This document shows positions 45,095 to 56,620 of a stretch of DNA of 64,000 nucleotides, piece by piece. The notes under the pieces were generated by a model. It worked only from the letters and a program-made list of their open reading frames with translations, made no database searches and was not told where the DNA came from. The stretch's first letter is position 1. Each line of letters opens with the position of its first letter. The translations under genes were made by a program, and so were the position numbers. Source of the stretch: Solanum dulcamara (taxonomy: Eukaryota; Streptophyta; Magnoliopsida; Solanales; Solanaceae); assembly GCF_947179165.1 (NCBI RefSeq), contig NC_077240.1:58042501-58106500 (forward strand), written 5' to 3'.

Positions 45095-48000
45095 TCAAAA
45101 AGGTACAAATGAATTTGAGTCAAGGAAATGGTCAATACCTTCAATATTCTCCTCGGTAGGCATGAATAGATGTGGATATTTAGACTTCATGGCTTCCTCC
45201 GCTTCCCATATGGCTTCCTCAACAAGTTGATTCCTCCACAGAACTTTGACCGAGGCGATTTCTTTGTTCCTCAGTTTGCAAATCTGGCGATCAAGAATTT
45301 GGACTGGGACCTCTTCATAAGACAAGTTATCCTTAATTCCAACGCTGTCAATGGGGACTACCAACGAGGGATCGCCTAAGCACTTTTTCAATACTGAAAT
45401 GTGGAACACTGGATGGATAGAAGCTAGCTCTGAGGGTAAGTCCAACTCATAAGCAACACTCCCGATCCGCCTCAAAATTTGGTACGGACAAATATATCGA
45501 GGACTAAGTTTCCCCTTCCTTCCAAACCTCATGACACCCTTCATGGGTGACACTTTCAAATACACCCAATCATCCACCTCAAACTCTAAGTCCCTCCTCC
45601 TCATATCGGTGTAAGATTTTTTGCGGCTTTGGGCTGTTTTTAGCCTCTGTCGAATAACTCGTACCTTCTCCATAGCTTGATGAACAAGGTCCGGCCCAAT
45701 CAACTCGGCTTCACCAACTTCAAACCACCCAATGGGAGATCTACACCTCCTCCCATACAAGGCTTCATAAGGAGCCATTTGAATGCTCGCATGATAGCTA
45801 TTGTTATATGCAAACTCTATGAGAGGCAAGTGATCATCCCAATTCCCCTTGAAGTCAAGCACACACGCCCTCAACATATCTTCTAATGTCTGAATTGTGC
45901 GCTCTGCTTGGCCATCTATCTGGGGATGGAAGGTTGTACTCAAGTTCACCCTCGAACCTAATCCCTTCTGAAAGGATTTCCAAAATTAGGAAGTGAATTA
46001 AGCTCGTTTGTTTGAGATGATAGACAAAGGGACCCCATGCAATCTGACGATCTCCTGTATATACAACTTCGCATAATCTTCTGCGGTGTCAGTAGTCTTA
46101 ACTGCCAAGAAGTGAGCTGATTTCGTCATTCTATCCACAATCACCCAAATGGAATCATGTTGCTTTCGGGACTTCGGCAAGCCTGTAATAAAGTCCATGT
46201 TGATCATCTCCCACTTCCACTCTGGAATTTCTATGTTTTGGGCTAAACCACATGGCCTTTGATGCTCAACCTTCACTTGTTGACAATTCGGGAATTTGGA
46301 AACGAATTCCGCAATATCTCTCTTCATTCCACTCCACCAATAGATCTCCCTCAAGTCATGGTACATTTTTGTGGAACCCGGATGAATAGAGTATCTAGAA
46401 CTATGCGCTTCGGCCATAATCCTCCCTCGAACATCATCGACATCCAGCACACACAATCTATTTTGGTACCGCAATACACCATCTCGCCCTTGGGTAAATA
46501 CCATTACCTCTTGTTTGTGTACAACTCCCTTCAATTGGAGAAAGACGGGATCTTGGTCTTGCTTCTCCTTCACCTCTGCCATAAGTGAGGATGTAGACCC
46601 GTCCTAAACTGTAACTCCGCCTTCATTGTTCTCTTCTGGATGAACTCCCAGTCGGGCTAACCTGTGTACCTCCTTCGCCAATTCTCTCCTTCCTTCCTCC
46701 ATGTGGGCAATGCTACCCGTAGACAACCTGCTAAGAGCATCAGCAACAACATTAGCTTTACCTGGATGGTAGAGGATGCTCATATCATAGTCCTTGAGTA
46801 GCTCAAACCATCTCCTTCGCCTCAGGTTGAGTTCCTTCTGTCTAAAGACGTATTGCAAGCTCTTGTGATCGGTGAATACATCGATATGCACTCCATACAG
46901 GTAGTGGCGCCAGATTTTAAGTGCAAACACCACAACTGCCAGCTCAAGGTCATGAGTTGGGTAATTCTTCTCATGAAGCTTAAGCTGTCTTGAAGCATAG
47001 GCTATCACCTTCCCCCTTTGCATCAACACACAACCCAAACGAATTCTGGATGCATCACAATAGATCACAAAACCCTCTATTCCATCGGGCAAAGTTAGGA
47101 TAGGAGTAGTGGTTAGCTTGGTCTTCAATTTCTGGAAACTCTCCTCACAAGCATCAGACCATTGAAACTTAGCCTTCTTTTGGGTCAGCTTAGTCAATGG
47201 TGATGATATGGATGAGTATCCCTCTACAAACCTTCGATAGTACCCGGCCAAACCCAGGAAGCTCCTTATCTCTGTTGGGGATGTGGGTCTAGGCCAATTC
47301 TTCACAGCTTCAATTTTCTGAGCATCAACCTGAATATCATCTCCAGATACAATCTGGCCTAAGAAGGCCACTAATGCAAGCCAAAACTCACATTTAGAGA
47401 ACTTTTCATACAATACCTAATCCCTCAAAGTTTGTAAAACGACTCTAAGATGATAGGCGTGCTCCTCTTCATTCTTGGAGTAAACCAGAATATCATCTAT
47501 GAATACAATCACAAACATATCAAGATACAGTTTGAATACTCGGTTCATGAGATCCATAAAAGCGGCGGGGGCATTAGTCAACCCAAAGGACATGACCAAA
47601 AATTCAAAGTGGCCATAACGAGTCCGGAAAACACTCTTCGGAATATCACATTCCCTCACCTTCAACTGGTGGTAGCCGGATCTCAAGTCTATCTTTGAGA
47701 AACAAGTGGCACCTTGAAGTTGATCAAATAAGTCATCTATCCTGGGGAGAGGGTATTTGTTCTTTACGGTGACTTTATTCAACTGCCTGTAGTCGATATA
47801 CAATCTAAGGGACCCATCCTTCTTCCGCACAAATAGGACCGGAGCGCCCTATGGTGAGACACTCGGCCTAATGAATCCCTTATCTAACAAGTCCTTCAGC
47901 TTCTCCTTCAACTCCTTCAACTCAGCCGGAGCCATTCTATATGGAGGAATTGAGATAGGCTGGGTATCAGGAAGAACATCAATCCCGAAGTCGATCTCCC

Positions 48001-48103
48001 TATCAGGAGGGACTCCAGGCAGATCTTCAGGAAAGACATCCAGAAACTCATTGACAATCGAAACCGACTCAAGGGACAATCTAAGGGACCCATACCTTGC
48101 CAA
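45095..48103 (-). pseudogene. G3 pol: RT, RNase H, integrase, chromodomain
   Basis: One continuous minus-strand frame of about 1000 codons with five stop codons and no frameshift (stops near 47,849, 47,417, 46,604, 45,998 and 45,986). [62 protein letters not shown] and catalytic [14 protein letters not shown]. RNase [21 protein letters not shown] and [20 protein letters not shown]. Integrase: MDFITGLPKSRKQHDSIWVI, TTFHPQIDGQAERTIQTLED and IEFAYNNSYHASIQMAPYEA. C-terminal chromodomain type II: VPVQILDRQICKLRNKEIAS, VKVLWRNQLVEEAIWEAEEA. The chromodomain steers integration to heterochromatin in chromoviruses. The stops and the lost gag/protease make it defective. Confidence 0.94.
48076..48093. 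other. Deletion junction with copied 18 bp
   Basis: An exact copy of 47,800-47,817 sits between the RT start and the truncated LTR. See findings. Confidence 0.7.
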
Positions 48104-49853
48104 GGTATGAACGCCTCTCTAATCATGAGTACCATCAATTAGTCAAGTCCTATCATTTCAGGACAATACAAATGGGAAACATCTGACTTTAACGATTCGA
48201 TCCCACGGGAAGCATCCGACTTTAACGGTTCCAATCCCTCGGGAAGCATCCGACTTTAACGGTTCCATCCCTACCTACGTTGGCGGCATAGTTTCTGGGG
48301 TTCGAGTATGGACTATACTCTCACCCGCTTCGGTGCTCGATACTCCTCCCATGACTCTATGCTCATAAGACTCCTCAAATCATCTCAAACAAGCCCTCAC
48401 GGCTAGTTTCATATGGTACAATACCACCTCATTAACTCGGTTCTCATTTGCAATTCAATTGAGGCACAATGACAAGTCTCATTTAGGACCTTGTCTACTT
48501 GCCAATTCCTTCCTCATATCAACTCAATCAAGCCTCCTCTATATGAACATTTATGACATCTCCTCAAAATGTAACACAACTCTATGACTTCAACTCAACC
48601 ATTCAAATAGAATAGCGCGTTTAAGGAAATTGACTTAAACAACATATTCACATGGCTAAAGAGGTCAACAAAACATAACAACAATTCATCTCCATCAATT
48701 CATACTAATCATGAAGGAATTTAAGGACTTCTTGGCTCAACAACATCAACACATATAGCATTATATAAATAGGAGACAAAGTTCATATAGACATACACCA
48801 TACCAAGAACTCTATTTTTCATGAATATCTAACCTCAAGCAAGAATAGGGCACATGAGTGAACTTAGCCCATGTTTTGGATATCCTTACATACCTTGTTT
48901 GAAGACTTTAAAGAAACCTTGATGTTGGGTCTTCAATGGGGGACTCAAATCCTGAAGCTCTTGGACTTTTTTTGTTGGAAATGGAAAAGATGAAGAAGAG
49001 AGAGAGCGGGAAGATCCTAGGGCTTTTTAGAGAGAGAGTGGGGGCTGAAGAAATGGTCCCAAAATGTACAAGGCTAATGTATATATAATTTGGGACAATC
49101 CCCAAATTGCCCTTCCTCCAAATTCTGAAAATTAGGCCAAAACGCCCTTGGCACGATAGTGGCGCGTCGCGCCCTTACAGCGCCAAGGCCAATTATGCCT
49201 AAAACCTGCACAACTTTTAGTGGTGCATCGCGCCAGGGACCAAACTACTGAGGCATGTTTCTGGCGCGATAGTGGCGCATCGCGCCCTTACAGCGCCAAG
49301 CCCATTGTTCTGAATTCTGGGAATTTGGCCTGAAAAACCCTGCACAACTTTTAGTGGCGCATCGCGCCAAGGACCAAACTACTGAGGCATGTTTCTAGCG
49401 CGATAGTGGCGCATCGCGCCCTTACAGCGCCAAGGCCATTTCCCCAGTAGTTGCAACCCAGGCCAAAAATGAAATTCCTGTCGTGCTAGTTCATCTTCGG
49501 ATTGTCATATATTTTGACTCCGAACTCCAAAATTTACGTTCTTGGTGGCGTTGGAAAGAAGACTCGACGACCTTTAATTTGATAGGTCGTGGGCCACCCA
49601 GATTGACGTCTTTCAAAAGATAGGGTCGTTAAAAGTCGACCCTTACATGTACTCATCCTAAACTTAGCCACGATGGATCTTTTGGACTTAGCTCGGTCCT
49701 AGGGGTTCTCAATGACCCCATATCACCTCCAACGCTCTTAAATTCCTCAGGAACTCATCTTAACTCAAACACATACTTCGAAATAAATACGATGGGCCCC
49801 ACACGTGCACAAAGAAGGCCCGAATCTTAGGGAAAATTTTGAGGGGTGTTACA
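48090..49853 (-). repeat. G3 5' LTR (truncated)
   Basis: Matches 43,272-44,969 of the complete LTR, with a 60-bp stretch near 48,740-48,800 not in the other copy. TSD TCTAT follows. Confidence 0.9.
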
Positions 49854-49858
49854 TCTAT

Positions 49859-50994
49859 CCTCCACATCTTCTTTTGAACTTTGGACTACATCTTCATAAG
49901 TGGTAGGAATGCCATTAGTTGCAATTGAGTCGAACAGGTTTTCTTATTATTCTCTTTGGCTTGCTAGTTGTTGTTGATTCAAGTTGTGGTTGAGGTTCTT
50001 GATATGGAATCTCCCCCTCAACTGGCTTTTCTTCCAGAGAAAAATCTTCTGTTATTTACTCATTTTCTCTCTGTGTTGGAAAAGTTATTTTTCCCTCAAA
50101 CTCCACCTTCTTTGAAGCACCATCAATTTGTTTGACATCTTCAATCGTTACCTTATATGTCAAGGCAAATTTATCAAAGATAACATCCCTGCTGAAAATA
50201 ATTTTTCTTGTTTCTGGACACCATAATTGGTATCCCTCGACTCTAGAACTAATCCCCATAAATAGAGGTTTCTTTGCTCTTGGGTCCAATTTTGATTCTT
50301 TTACATGATAATATGCAGTTTGAACCAAATACATATAAAGAATCATAATCTTCTATAGGTTTTTCATACCATTTTTCTAATTGTGTCTTGCCACCAATAG
50401 CAGCAGATGGTAGGGGATTAATGAGGTAGCATGTATATGTTATTGCCTCACCTCAAAATTCTTTACTCAAGCCAGCATTGTACAACATATACCAAACTTT
50501 CTCTAGTAAAGTCTTATTCATGCATTCTGCCACTCTATTCTGTTGTGGTGTATTTCTGACAGTAAAATTTCTGACGATGCCATTATCTTCACAAACCTTC
50601 TGCAAAGGATCATTTTTGTATTCTCTACCATTGTTTATACGTAGACATTTGACCTTTCTGCCATTTTGAGTCTCTATCGTCACCTTCCATTTGAGAAAAA
50701 TTCTCAATACTTCATCTTTTATTTTCATCGCATACACCCATAGCCTTCGGGAAAAGTCGTCAACAAAGGTTAAAAAATGTGTTTTCCACCAAATGAAGAT
50801 GTTTTGGAAGTACCCCAAACCTCAGAGTGAACACAATACTTAGTATTATGGATAACTGTTCCAAATTTAACCCTTGTCTGTTTTCCCTTAATACAATGCT
50901 CACAAAACTCTAAGTTGCAAGTTTTTACTCCTTTCAATAATCCTTGATCTGGTAAAGTTTTTAAGGATTTTCCTCCAGTATGTCCCAAACGCAT
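49859..50994 (-). pseudogene. C3 integrase
   Basis: Segments MRLGHTGGKSLKTLPDQGLL and FCEHCIKGKQTRVKFG (zinc region), HFLTFVDDFSRRLWVYAMKI, KVKCLRINNGREYKNDPLQK and TVRNTPQQNRVAECMNKTLL. The second catalytic Asp (SDNGxE) is Asn. The C-terminal part shows KLDPRAKKPLFMGISSRVEG and LWCPETRKIIFSRDVIFDKF. The integrase/RT linker ends at the G3 insertion. Confidence 0.86.
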
Positions 50995-51440
50995 ATGTTA
51001 TAGCCTGGTTATTTTTGTCTCCTTGTCGTAACTGGATGTTGTTGCCATTGTTCCAATAATTGTACTACCTTGATAGTGGCACATATTATTTTTTCTTTGA
51101 ATCCTTCATTACCACCAGTGCATTGGAGCATATTCTTATTACCCCATTATCTGCAATGCTTTTGAACCCATTTGATTTTAGGGCTCCTACAGAAATGAGA
51201 TTTTTCTTCAAATCCAGTATGTATCGAACATATGTTAATGTTCTACACAATCCATCATGATTCCTTAATTGGATTGAACCAACACCATATGTGGTAAGAG
51301 AATTATTATTTGCGGTGTGAATAACTTCCATTCTCCTTCTTGTAAATCAATAAACTAGTCCCGATTCGGACACATATGATAGCTACAAGTTGAGTCCATC
51401 AACCATATATCAGATGATTTGGATGGCTCTGTTGTAACCA
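50995..51440 (-). pseudogene. C3 protease region
   Basis: WLMDSTCSYHMCPNRD corresponds to the copia protease WILDSGCSYHMCP, with the active-site Gly replaced by Thr. It is followed by LTYVRYILDLKKNLISVGAL. Stops separate the pieces. Confidence 0.82.
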
Positions 51441-51499
51441 GTGAGAAATCAGAGTTATCACAGTCAGCTACATTTGAATCAATGACGGTCTTCCCATTG

Positions 51500-52330
51500 T
51501 TTGGTTTGGCCTTGCTTTTCAACTTTGAACAGTCTTTCTTTCATTGCCCCTTTTCTCAGCAAAAGGCACATTCATCTTTGTTGGGTCTGGATATTGACTT
51601 GAATCTTCCTTTCTTCATTCTCATCTGATTCTGACAGCGACCTCTCACGAACAGTACTTCTGCTTTCTCCACCTTTTTTCTCTCTTCCTTTGTTCATAAC
51701 TATATAAGGCAGAACAAATTTCTTTGAGAGATACTTCAAAATTACCATGAAGTAAAGTAGTTTCAAGGTGCTAGAACTCATCGGGAAGTGAATTTAACAG
51801 TAATAATGCCATATCTCCATTAGTAAAAGTTACATCCATATTCTGCAAATCTGTCGCCAACTTATTAAAGCTGGTGATATGATCATTCATTGTACTACCG
51901 CGGATATATGCGAAGCGTAACAGTCTCTTTTTCATGTAAAGTTTATTTTGACTATTTTTCTTCAAGAATTTCTCCTCTAGTGCATTCCACAATTTACTTG
52001 CAGAAGTTTCCTTTGTGTATGGATACTTTTGTTCTCTTGCAAGGTAAGATCGAATGGTACCGCAAACAACACGATTGATAATCTTCCAATCTTTTTCTCC
52101 TACACTGTCTGACTTCTTTTCTTTTATGGCAATGTCTAGTCCTTATTGAAAAAGAACATCAAGGACCTCGCCCTGCCACCTTCCGAAATGTCCTGACCCG
52201 TGAAAAATTTCAACTGCAAATTTCACATTTGACACAATTTTTGTCATAAGCGAAGATGCTAATGATGACGTATTATTGACATTCGATATGGACTCATCAT
52301 TTTTCTTATCTCTCATTTTTGCTACAAATA
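51500..52330 (-). pseudogene. C3 gag
   Basis: MWNALEEKFLKKNSQNKLYM, KRLLRFAYIRGSTMNDHITS and FNKLATDLQNMDVTFTNGDM are the UBN2-type capsid. The zinc knuckle near 51,545-51,590 reads CAFC-EKGQ-KKDC: the His is Gln and two codons are stops. It is inactive. Confidence 0.84.
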
Positions 52331-52430
52331 CTATTTATTAGCTAACAATTGCAAAAAACCAAACTAAATCTTTTCTGATGTGGAAGTTCAGACTGTGCTG
52401 CAATTATAGAGCATACTCAGATAAAATATT

Positions 52431-52445
52431 AGCTCTGATATCAAT
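52431..52445 (-). other. C3 primer-binding site
   Basis: The minus strand reads TTGATATCAGAGC, the initiator-Met tRNA complement with one change, next to the 5' LTR. Confidence 0.82.
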
Positions 52446-52929
52446 TGTTGTGGAAGCCGAATATATAAAAAGTGATGAAATCACAACTATTATATGTAAA
52501 GATAGCTAATAAATAGTAAATGAGACAACAATAAAAAAACATCAAAAATTTGCGAGGTTTGGCAAAAGTTTATTTTCTTTTGCTCAATCCTCAAACACAA
52601 TCAACCAATATTTATTTCTCACCAAAAGAATACAAATGAAATACTACAGGAGAAAAAAAAGATCAAATGCCTTAGAAGATGAAAAGGCAAGTGAGAGATG
52701 TTTTATAAATGAACCAAGTGCTACTTATTTATAGAAATGAAATCTTCCTCTTGATGTCATTCATGACATTACTATGGGTTAAAATATCAAGATTTATCTT
52801 ATGTAACCATTTAATGGTTTACCAATATTTCAACTGCAAATTTCCTATCTCAACTTTTTATACTAAAGAAGAATTATCTTCCTACCAGATCTTTATATTA
52901 ATTCAAATAGAATCTTGTCCATTTTAACA
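52446..52929 (-). repeat. C3 5' LTR
   Basis: 484 bp matching 40,489-40,959 with scattered differences, starting TGTTGTGGAAGCC. TSD CAATT follows. Confidence 0.9.
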
Positions 52930-52934
52930 CAATT

Positions 52935-53220
52935 CTCCATCGCTTGAAACAGAAAGGGGAAAATTGGCAATGGCTTTTTCCGGCAACGATCAAACAGAGG
53001 TAGTCTACTTTTGCCTTCTTCTTCATCTTTTATTATTACTATTATTTTGGTTTCAATGTTCTTTAGTTTCAAGGTTGGATTTTTCAGTTGGAAAACAGAG
53101 AGAAACCATGGAAGAAAAGCCTGCAGGATATCCTTCTTTTGTTTGCTTCGAGCATGACTTTTCTATTTCCCTCCGGCTTACTTCAACTGATTTAAAATCA
53201 TGTTGCTTTTGAAAATCAAA
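52935..53220 (+). other. Possible first exon of a host gene
   Basis: Just after C3, the context GGCAATGGCT (ATG at 52,970) matches the plant start consensus. It opens MAFSGNDQTE, followed directly by GTAGTCT, a plausible splice donor. Read through, the frame gives a leucine-rich hydrophobic segment (CLLLHLLLLLLFWFQCSL), more likely translated intron than a signal anchor, then METMEEKPAGYPSF-like residues and a stop at 53,211. I do not recognise the protein and no downstream exon was found, so this is tentative. C3 sits within 45 bp upstream of the ATG and would have separated it from its promoter. Confidence 0.3.
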
Positions 53221-54207
53221 TCTTACTCTTATGTATAATCTTTCGTGGAATTTTCTCAGGTACGTACAAGATCATTAATGCCCAACATATATTTTATTTA
53301 ATTCATATATGATGTTTCCGGTTCATTGGATATGTGTGAGGTAGTGTTTAACTTTGTTCAAGGCATTCAAGTTTGTTATGGACTACCTTTCAAGAAACAT
53401 TAGATCGTCTGTATTGTAAATGCTAACTGAAATTTATTTCCTTAGTTCAATTACACTACTGAAAGCATAGCAATTTGTGGAATTGATTGGTACTGAGGTT
53501 GTATGCTGCTAAAATGAAGTCGAACAAGCAGGACAACTGAAATGGTGAAAGAGAAGGAAATAGTGGTTGAGGCAAGAATTCTTCAAAGCTATAATTAATG
53601 TGGAACCTAATTTTAAATTTTCATTTTGTCAAGTTGTTAGTTTTTTTAAAAAAAAGAAAAACATAGGAGTAGTATAATATCAATAGTTATCTAATTGCCA
53701 ACACTTTTTCAATTTAATATGAAGTGTATAACTAAGAGAAACATTTTGAAGAGTTCAATGATGTTATTTGCCTATAAATGCTTCTATTAATGATGTCCAA
53801 TGTGATTTTACCTTTCTGATAGTAAGATGGAGCAGTCATTTTATTAGATGAAGCTATAGAGGTGTTATATTTAAAGTTTTTATTTTGAAGTGTTTTAAGA
53901 TGATTTTAATTTATGTATACTAATCATTAAAAGTATAAATTATACATGAGTGCATTAGCGTTATTGCAATTTAAAAAGTTATAAGATATTTAGCTATTGT
54001 TATAGGTTGTGTAGAATCACAAAGAGAAGTTCAATTAATGAATATTGCTTTTACATAAAAAATAATGGCAAAAGAAGAGGCACGGCAAAATCATCTAACA
54101 AATATGTGTATACTCTCATCCCTCTGAGTTTTTTTCAAGTCATCATTATACTTTGATTTTCTCTTTGCGCGATCAAATTCACTAGCAACTAAATAAAGAA
54201 GTAATAT
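53221..54207. other. AT-rich stretch without recognised gene
   Basis: No coding segment or repeat structure that I can name. Confidence 0.5.
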
Positions 54208-54423
54208 TTAGGTCTTATTTTCAGACTTTTTTCTGCGTTTATAGACATTAGTAACAATAGGTCTAACAATACCAACCCCAACAAGTTTCACCTTGTCCTC
54301 AAGGTGAAAATAAGGGAATTGAGCATCAATAACTTCATAGGGTTCCCAACTATTCTCAAAGTCAGCAAAGTTCTTCCACTTCATCAAAACCTCTTTGAAG
54401 CCATTCAAAAGTGTCCAACAATC
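54208..54423 (-). pseudogene. Gypsy chromodomain remnant, C-terminal part
   Basis: The minus strand encodes FKEVLMKWKNFADFENSWEP, YEVIDAQFPYFHLEDKVKL and IVRPIVTNVYKRRKK. This is the integrase C-terminal chromodomain of plant chromoviruses (pattern KWKxLxxxxxxWE...QFPxFHLEDKV). It ends shortly after, as expected for the end of pol. Its upstream half lies beyond the solo LTR, at 56,484. Confidence 0.82.
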
Positions 54424-56483
54424 TGTCACAACTCGAATTCTGTGAGAGCGACCGTTAACCGACATAAGCCATTTGAGCTATAACATGGAGTTCCGATGTT
54501 ATCCCTACATCGAAAGAGATGTGGAGACTACTTGCAAAGGTAGACTCCGTCATGCCTAAGTAGATCCACAAATCTATATTGGAGGATCGAGCCTCAACTA
54601 CAGGTGACCCTCAAAGGAATCGAGCCTCTCCTACGGGTGATCCTTTATCCTATGGTGAAACGTAGTTATGCGATAATGGGATCTTTCTACGGGTCTCTTG
54701 CCTTTACTATGGGAGATAATGCCTATCTCAAGGTCCACTCGATGCTAGGTAAACCTCAACGGAATAGACAAACCATAAGACATAAAGTCAACATCATGTG
54801 GGAGGTGCCATATCTACTACCCGTCCACTCTTACATATCTTTATTCGTAAAACATCTTTATGGCCTTAACTCACCCTATCATTAACTTGCTTGAACATTA
54901 TAGAATCACCATTCATAAAACTTCTTTCCAAAAAGCACCTTTAAACTCATTCGTAGACCTTGGCAAACATTCATAAAGCCTTCACTGAATATAACTTGGA
55001 ACTCAAGATCATAGCTTATACGTGTAACTTAGGTATAGCATGCATACATAATCAAATTTAACTTGACATCATGGAATTCGATAGAAACACATGCATGACC
55101 ATATACTTTATACCAACCCATACATATTCCATGAAGACGACATCAATTTGAAGCAACAATGAACGTACCCATAATTCATATCATAATCCAAAAGATCAAT
55201 GTAGGAAATTTATAGAAAAGTCATTGAAATCATCATTTATAATCTTCACCAAAATTTCGTAAGTCTCAAACATCATTTATAAAAGCCTTCATTGAAAAAG
55301 CATTGGAAGCTAATCATAATTCATGAAAATCACCATTAAAAATAGAATTATTCATGTGCATTCATAATCCAACTTGAAATCATGTAATAAATATAGAATC
55401 ATGCTCATAATGATCATTGATAACAATTAAAATGAAATCAATGAAATCTAAGGAGATTTTTTAGGAAAATCTTGGGACCCCATGGGTGAAAGGAACCCAT
55501 GGATCAATCCCCACATACCTTGATAAACAAAGCCCTAATGCAAGCTTATCAATGGAGACTTGGAGGAATTAAAAATTTGAAACACTAGCCTTGCCTTTGG
55601 AGAGGAAGGAGAATCCTTGAGAGAAATTCTAGAGAGAATTATTTCTTGGGAGTGAATTGAGAGTAATGAATTCATACTTGAAGGGTTGGGGATATATATA
55701 TATATAGGCTTAGGAAATAGGATCAAAACTACGTAGTTTAGGAGTTAAGAGAATAGGAGATGTCCAAAATACCCCTCAATATATAAGGTTGGAAGACCCT
55801 ACGACTGGGACTCTACGGGTAGTCAAAGTCCCTACGACTCATCAACTTGAGTCGTCCTACAGGGTCTGAGAAAGTCCTGAGATCTTAGCCTCTGATTCTC
55901 CTCTACGACTCATTTCTAGGAATTGTTGACTCATCTACGATTCATACAAATGACTCATCTCCGAGTCGTACAAATGACTCATCTCCGAGTCGTACAAATG
56001 ACTCGTCAAACCTCCAATGATGCTTGATCAAAAATTAGTCCTACGGACCCATCCTACGAGTCCACTTACGATTCATCAAAGCTTCTATGGGTCGTTAACT
56101 TGGCTCGTAGACTCAATCCACACTTAGTCCAAATTTTATATATCAGGACCTCTTCTACGAGTCTGAATTACGAATCGTCATCCATTCTATGACCCTCCTG
56201 TTGATTCATTCCAAAAGTACTGAGACTCACTTTTTCACCAAACCAGGCACTAATTCTACGACTCACACCTATGGGTTATAATCTTCTCTATGAGTAGTAC
56301 CTCGACTCGTAAACTCCCTTTCAAACTTGAAAATTTTATCCAACCTCAAAGTCATTCCTACGAGTCACTCCTACGACCTATAGGAGTCCCTATGACTCGT
56401 AGGCCAAGTCGTAAACTCCTGGGACAGTCCCTTTTTCTTGAATTTTCCCTTCATTTTGACTTTTCAACTTTCGGGGTCTTACA
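54424..56483 (-). mobile_element. S1: solo gypsy LTR
   Basis: 2060 bp from TGTCACAACTCG to GGGGTCTTACA, with TSD CAATC at 54,419-54,423 and 56,484-56,488. There is no internal region. This is the usual product of recombination between the two LTRs of one element. Short open frames inside it are meaningless. The insertion interrupts a chromodomain remnant at the codons for VIDCW. Confidence 0.9.
55935..56006. repeat. 24-bp tandem repeat, three copies, in S1
   Basis: The unit is CTCCGAGTCGTACAAATGAC plus TCAT. The last two copies are nearly exact and the first is degenerate. Confidence 0.9.
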
Positions 56484-56620
56484 CAATCTATCACACTTTC
56501 AAGTTTTACTAATATTTCAAGATCTTCAGACAAGAAAGGATGAAGTTGTTGAACTAGAATTGAATCCTTCACAACACTCTTTAGCCAACAAATATGGAAT
56601 ACGAGGTGCACCCATGAATG
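56484..56620 (-). pseudogene. Gypsy integrase end, upstream part of the split remnant
   Basis: The minus strand encodes VHLVFHICWLKSVVKDSILV and LHPFLSEDLEILVKLESVID, equivalent to the VHPVFHVSxLK segment that leads into the chromodomain. It continues in frame at 54,423 once S1 is removed. Confidence 0.8.

Larger units (their letters stand above)
42532..49853 (-). mobile_element. G3: gypsy chromovirus (Tekay/Del-like) nested in C3
   Basis: A minus-strand element with a 2438-bp 3' LTR (42,532-44,969) and a truncated 5' LTR (48,090-49,853). TSD is TCTAT. The coding block 45,095-48,103 holds RT, RNase H, integrase and chromodomain. The gag, protease and about 740 bp of 5' LTR are deleted at a junction near 48,076-48,093. 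The two LTRs are highly similar where both exist. Confidence 0.93.
40489..52929 (-). mobile_element. C3: copia retrotransposon split by G3
   Basis: A minus-strand Ty1/copia element with LTRs at 40,489-40,959 and 52,446-52,929. TSD CAATT lies at 40,484-40,488 and 52,930-52,934. The PBS is on the right and a purine tract (CCAAGATGGAGATT, minus strand) on the left. G3 fills 42,532-49,853. Removing it leaves about 5.1 kb with gag, protease, integrase, RT and RNase H, all degenerate. Confidence 0.92.

Noticed and set aside
54604..54885. Coding gene in the solo LTR
   Set aside because: The short frame lies wholly within an LTR and has no family resemblance.
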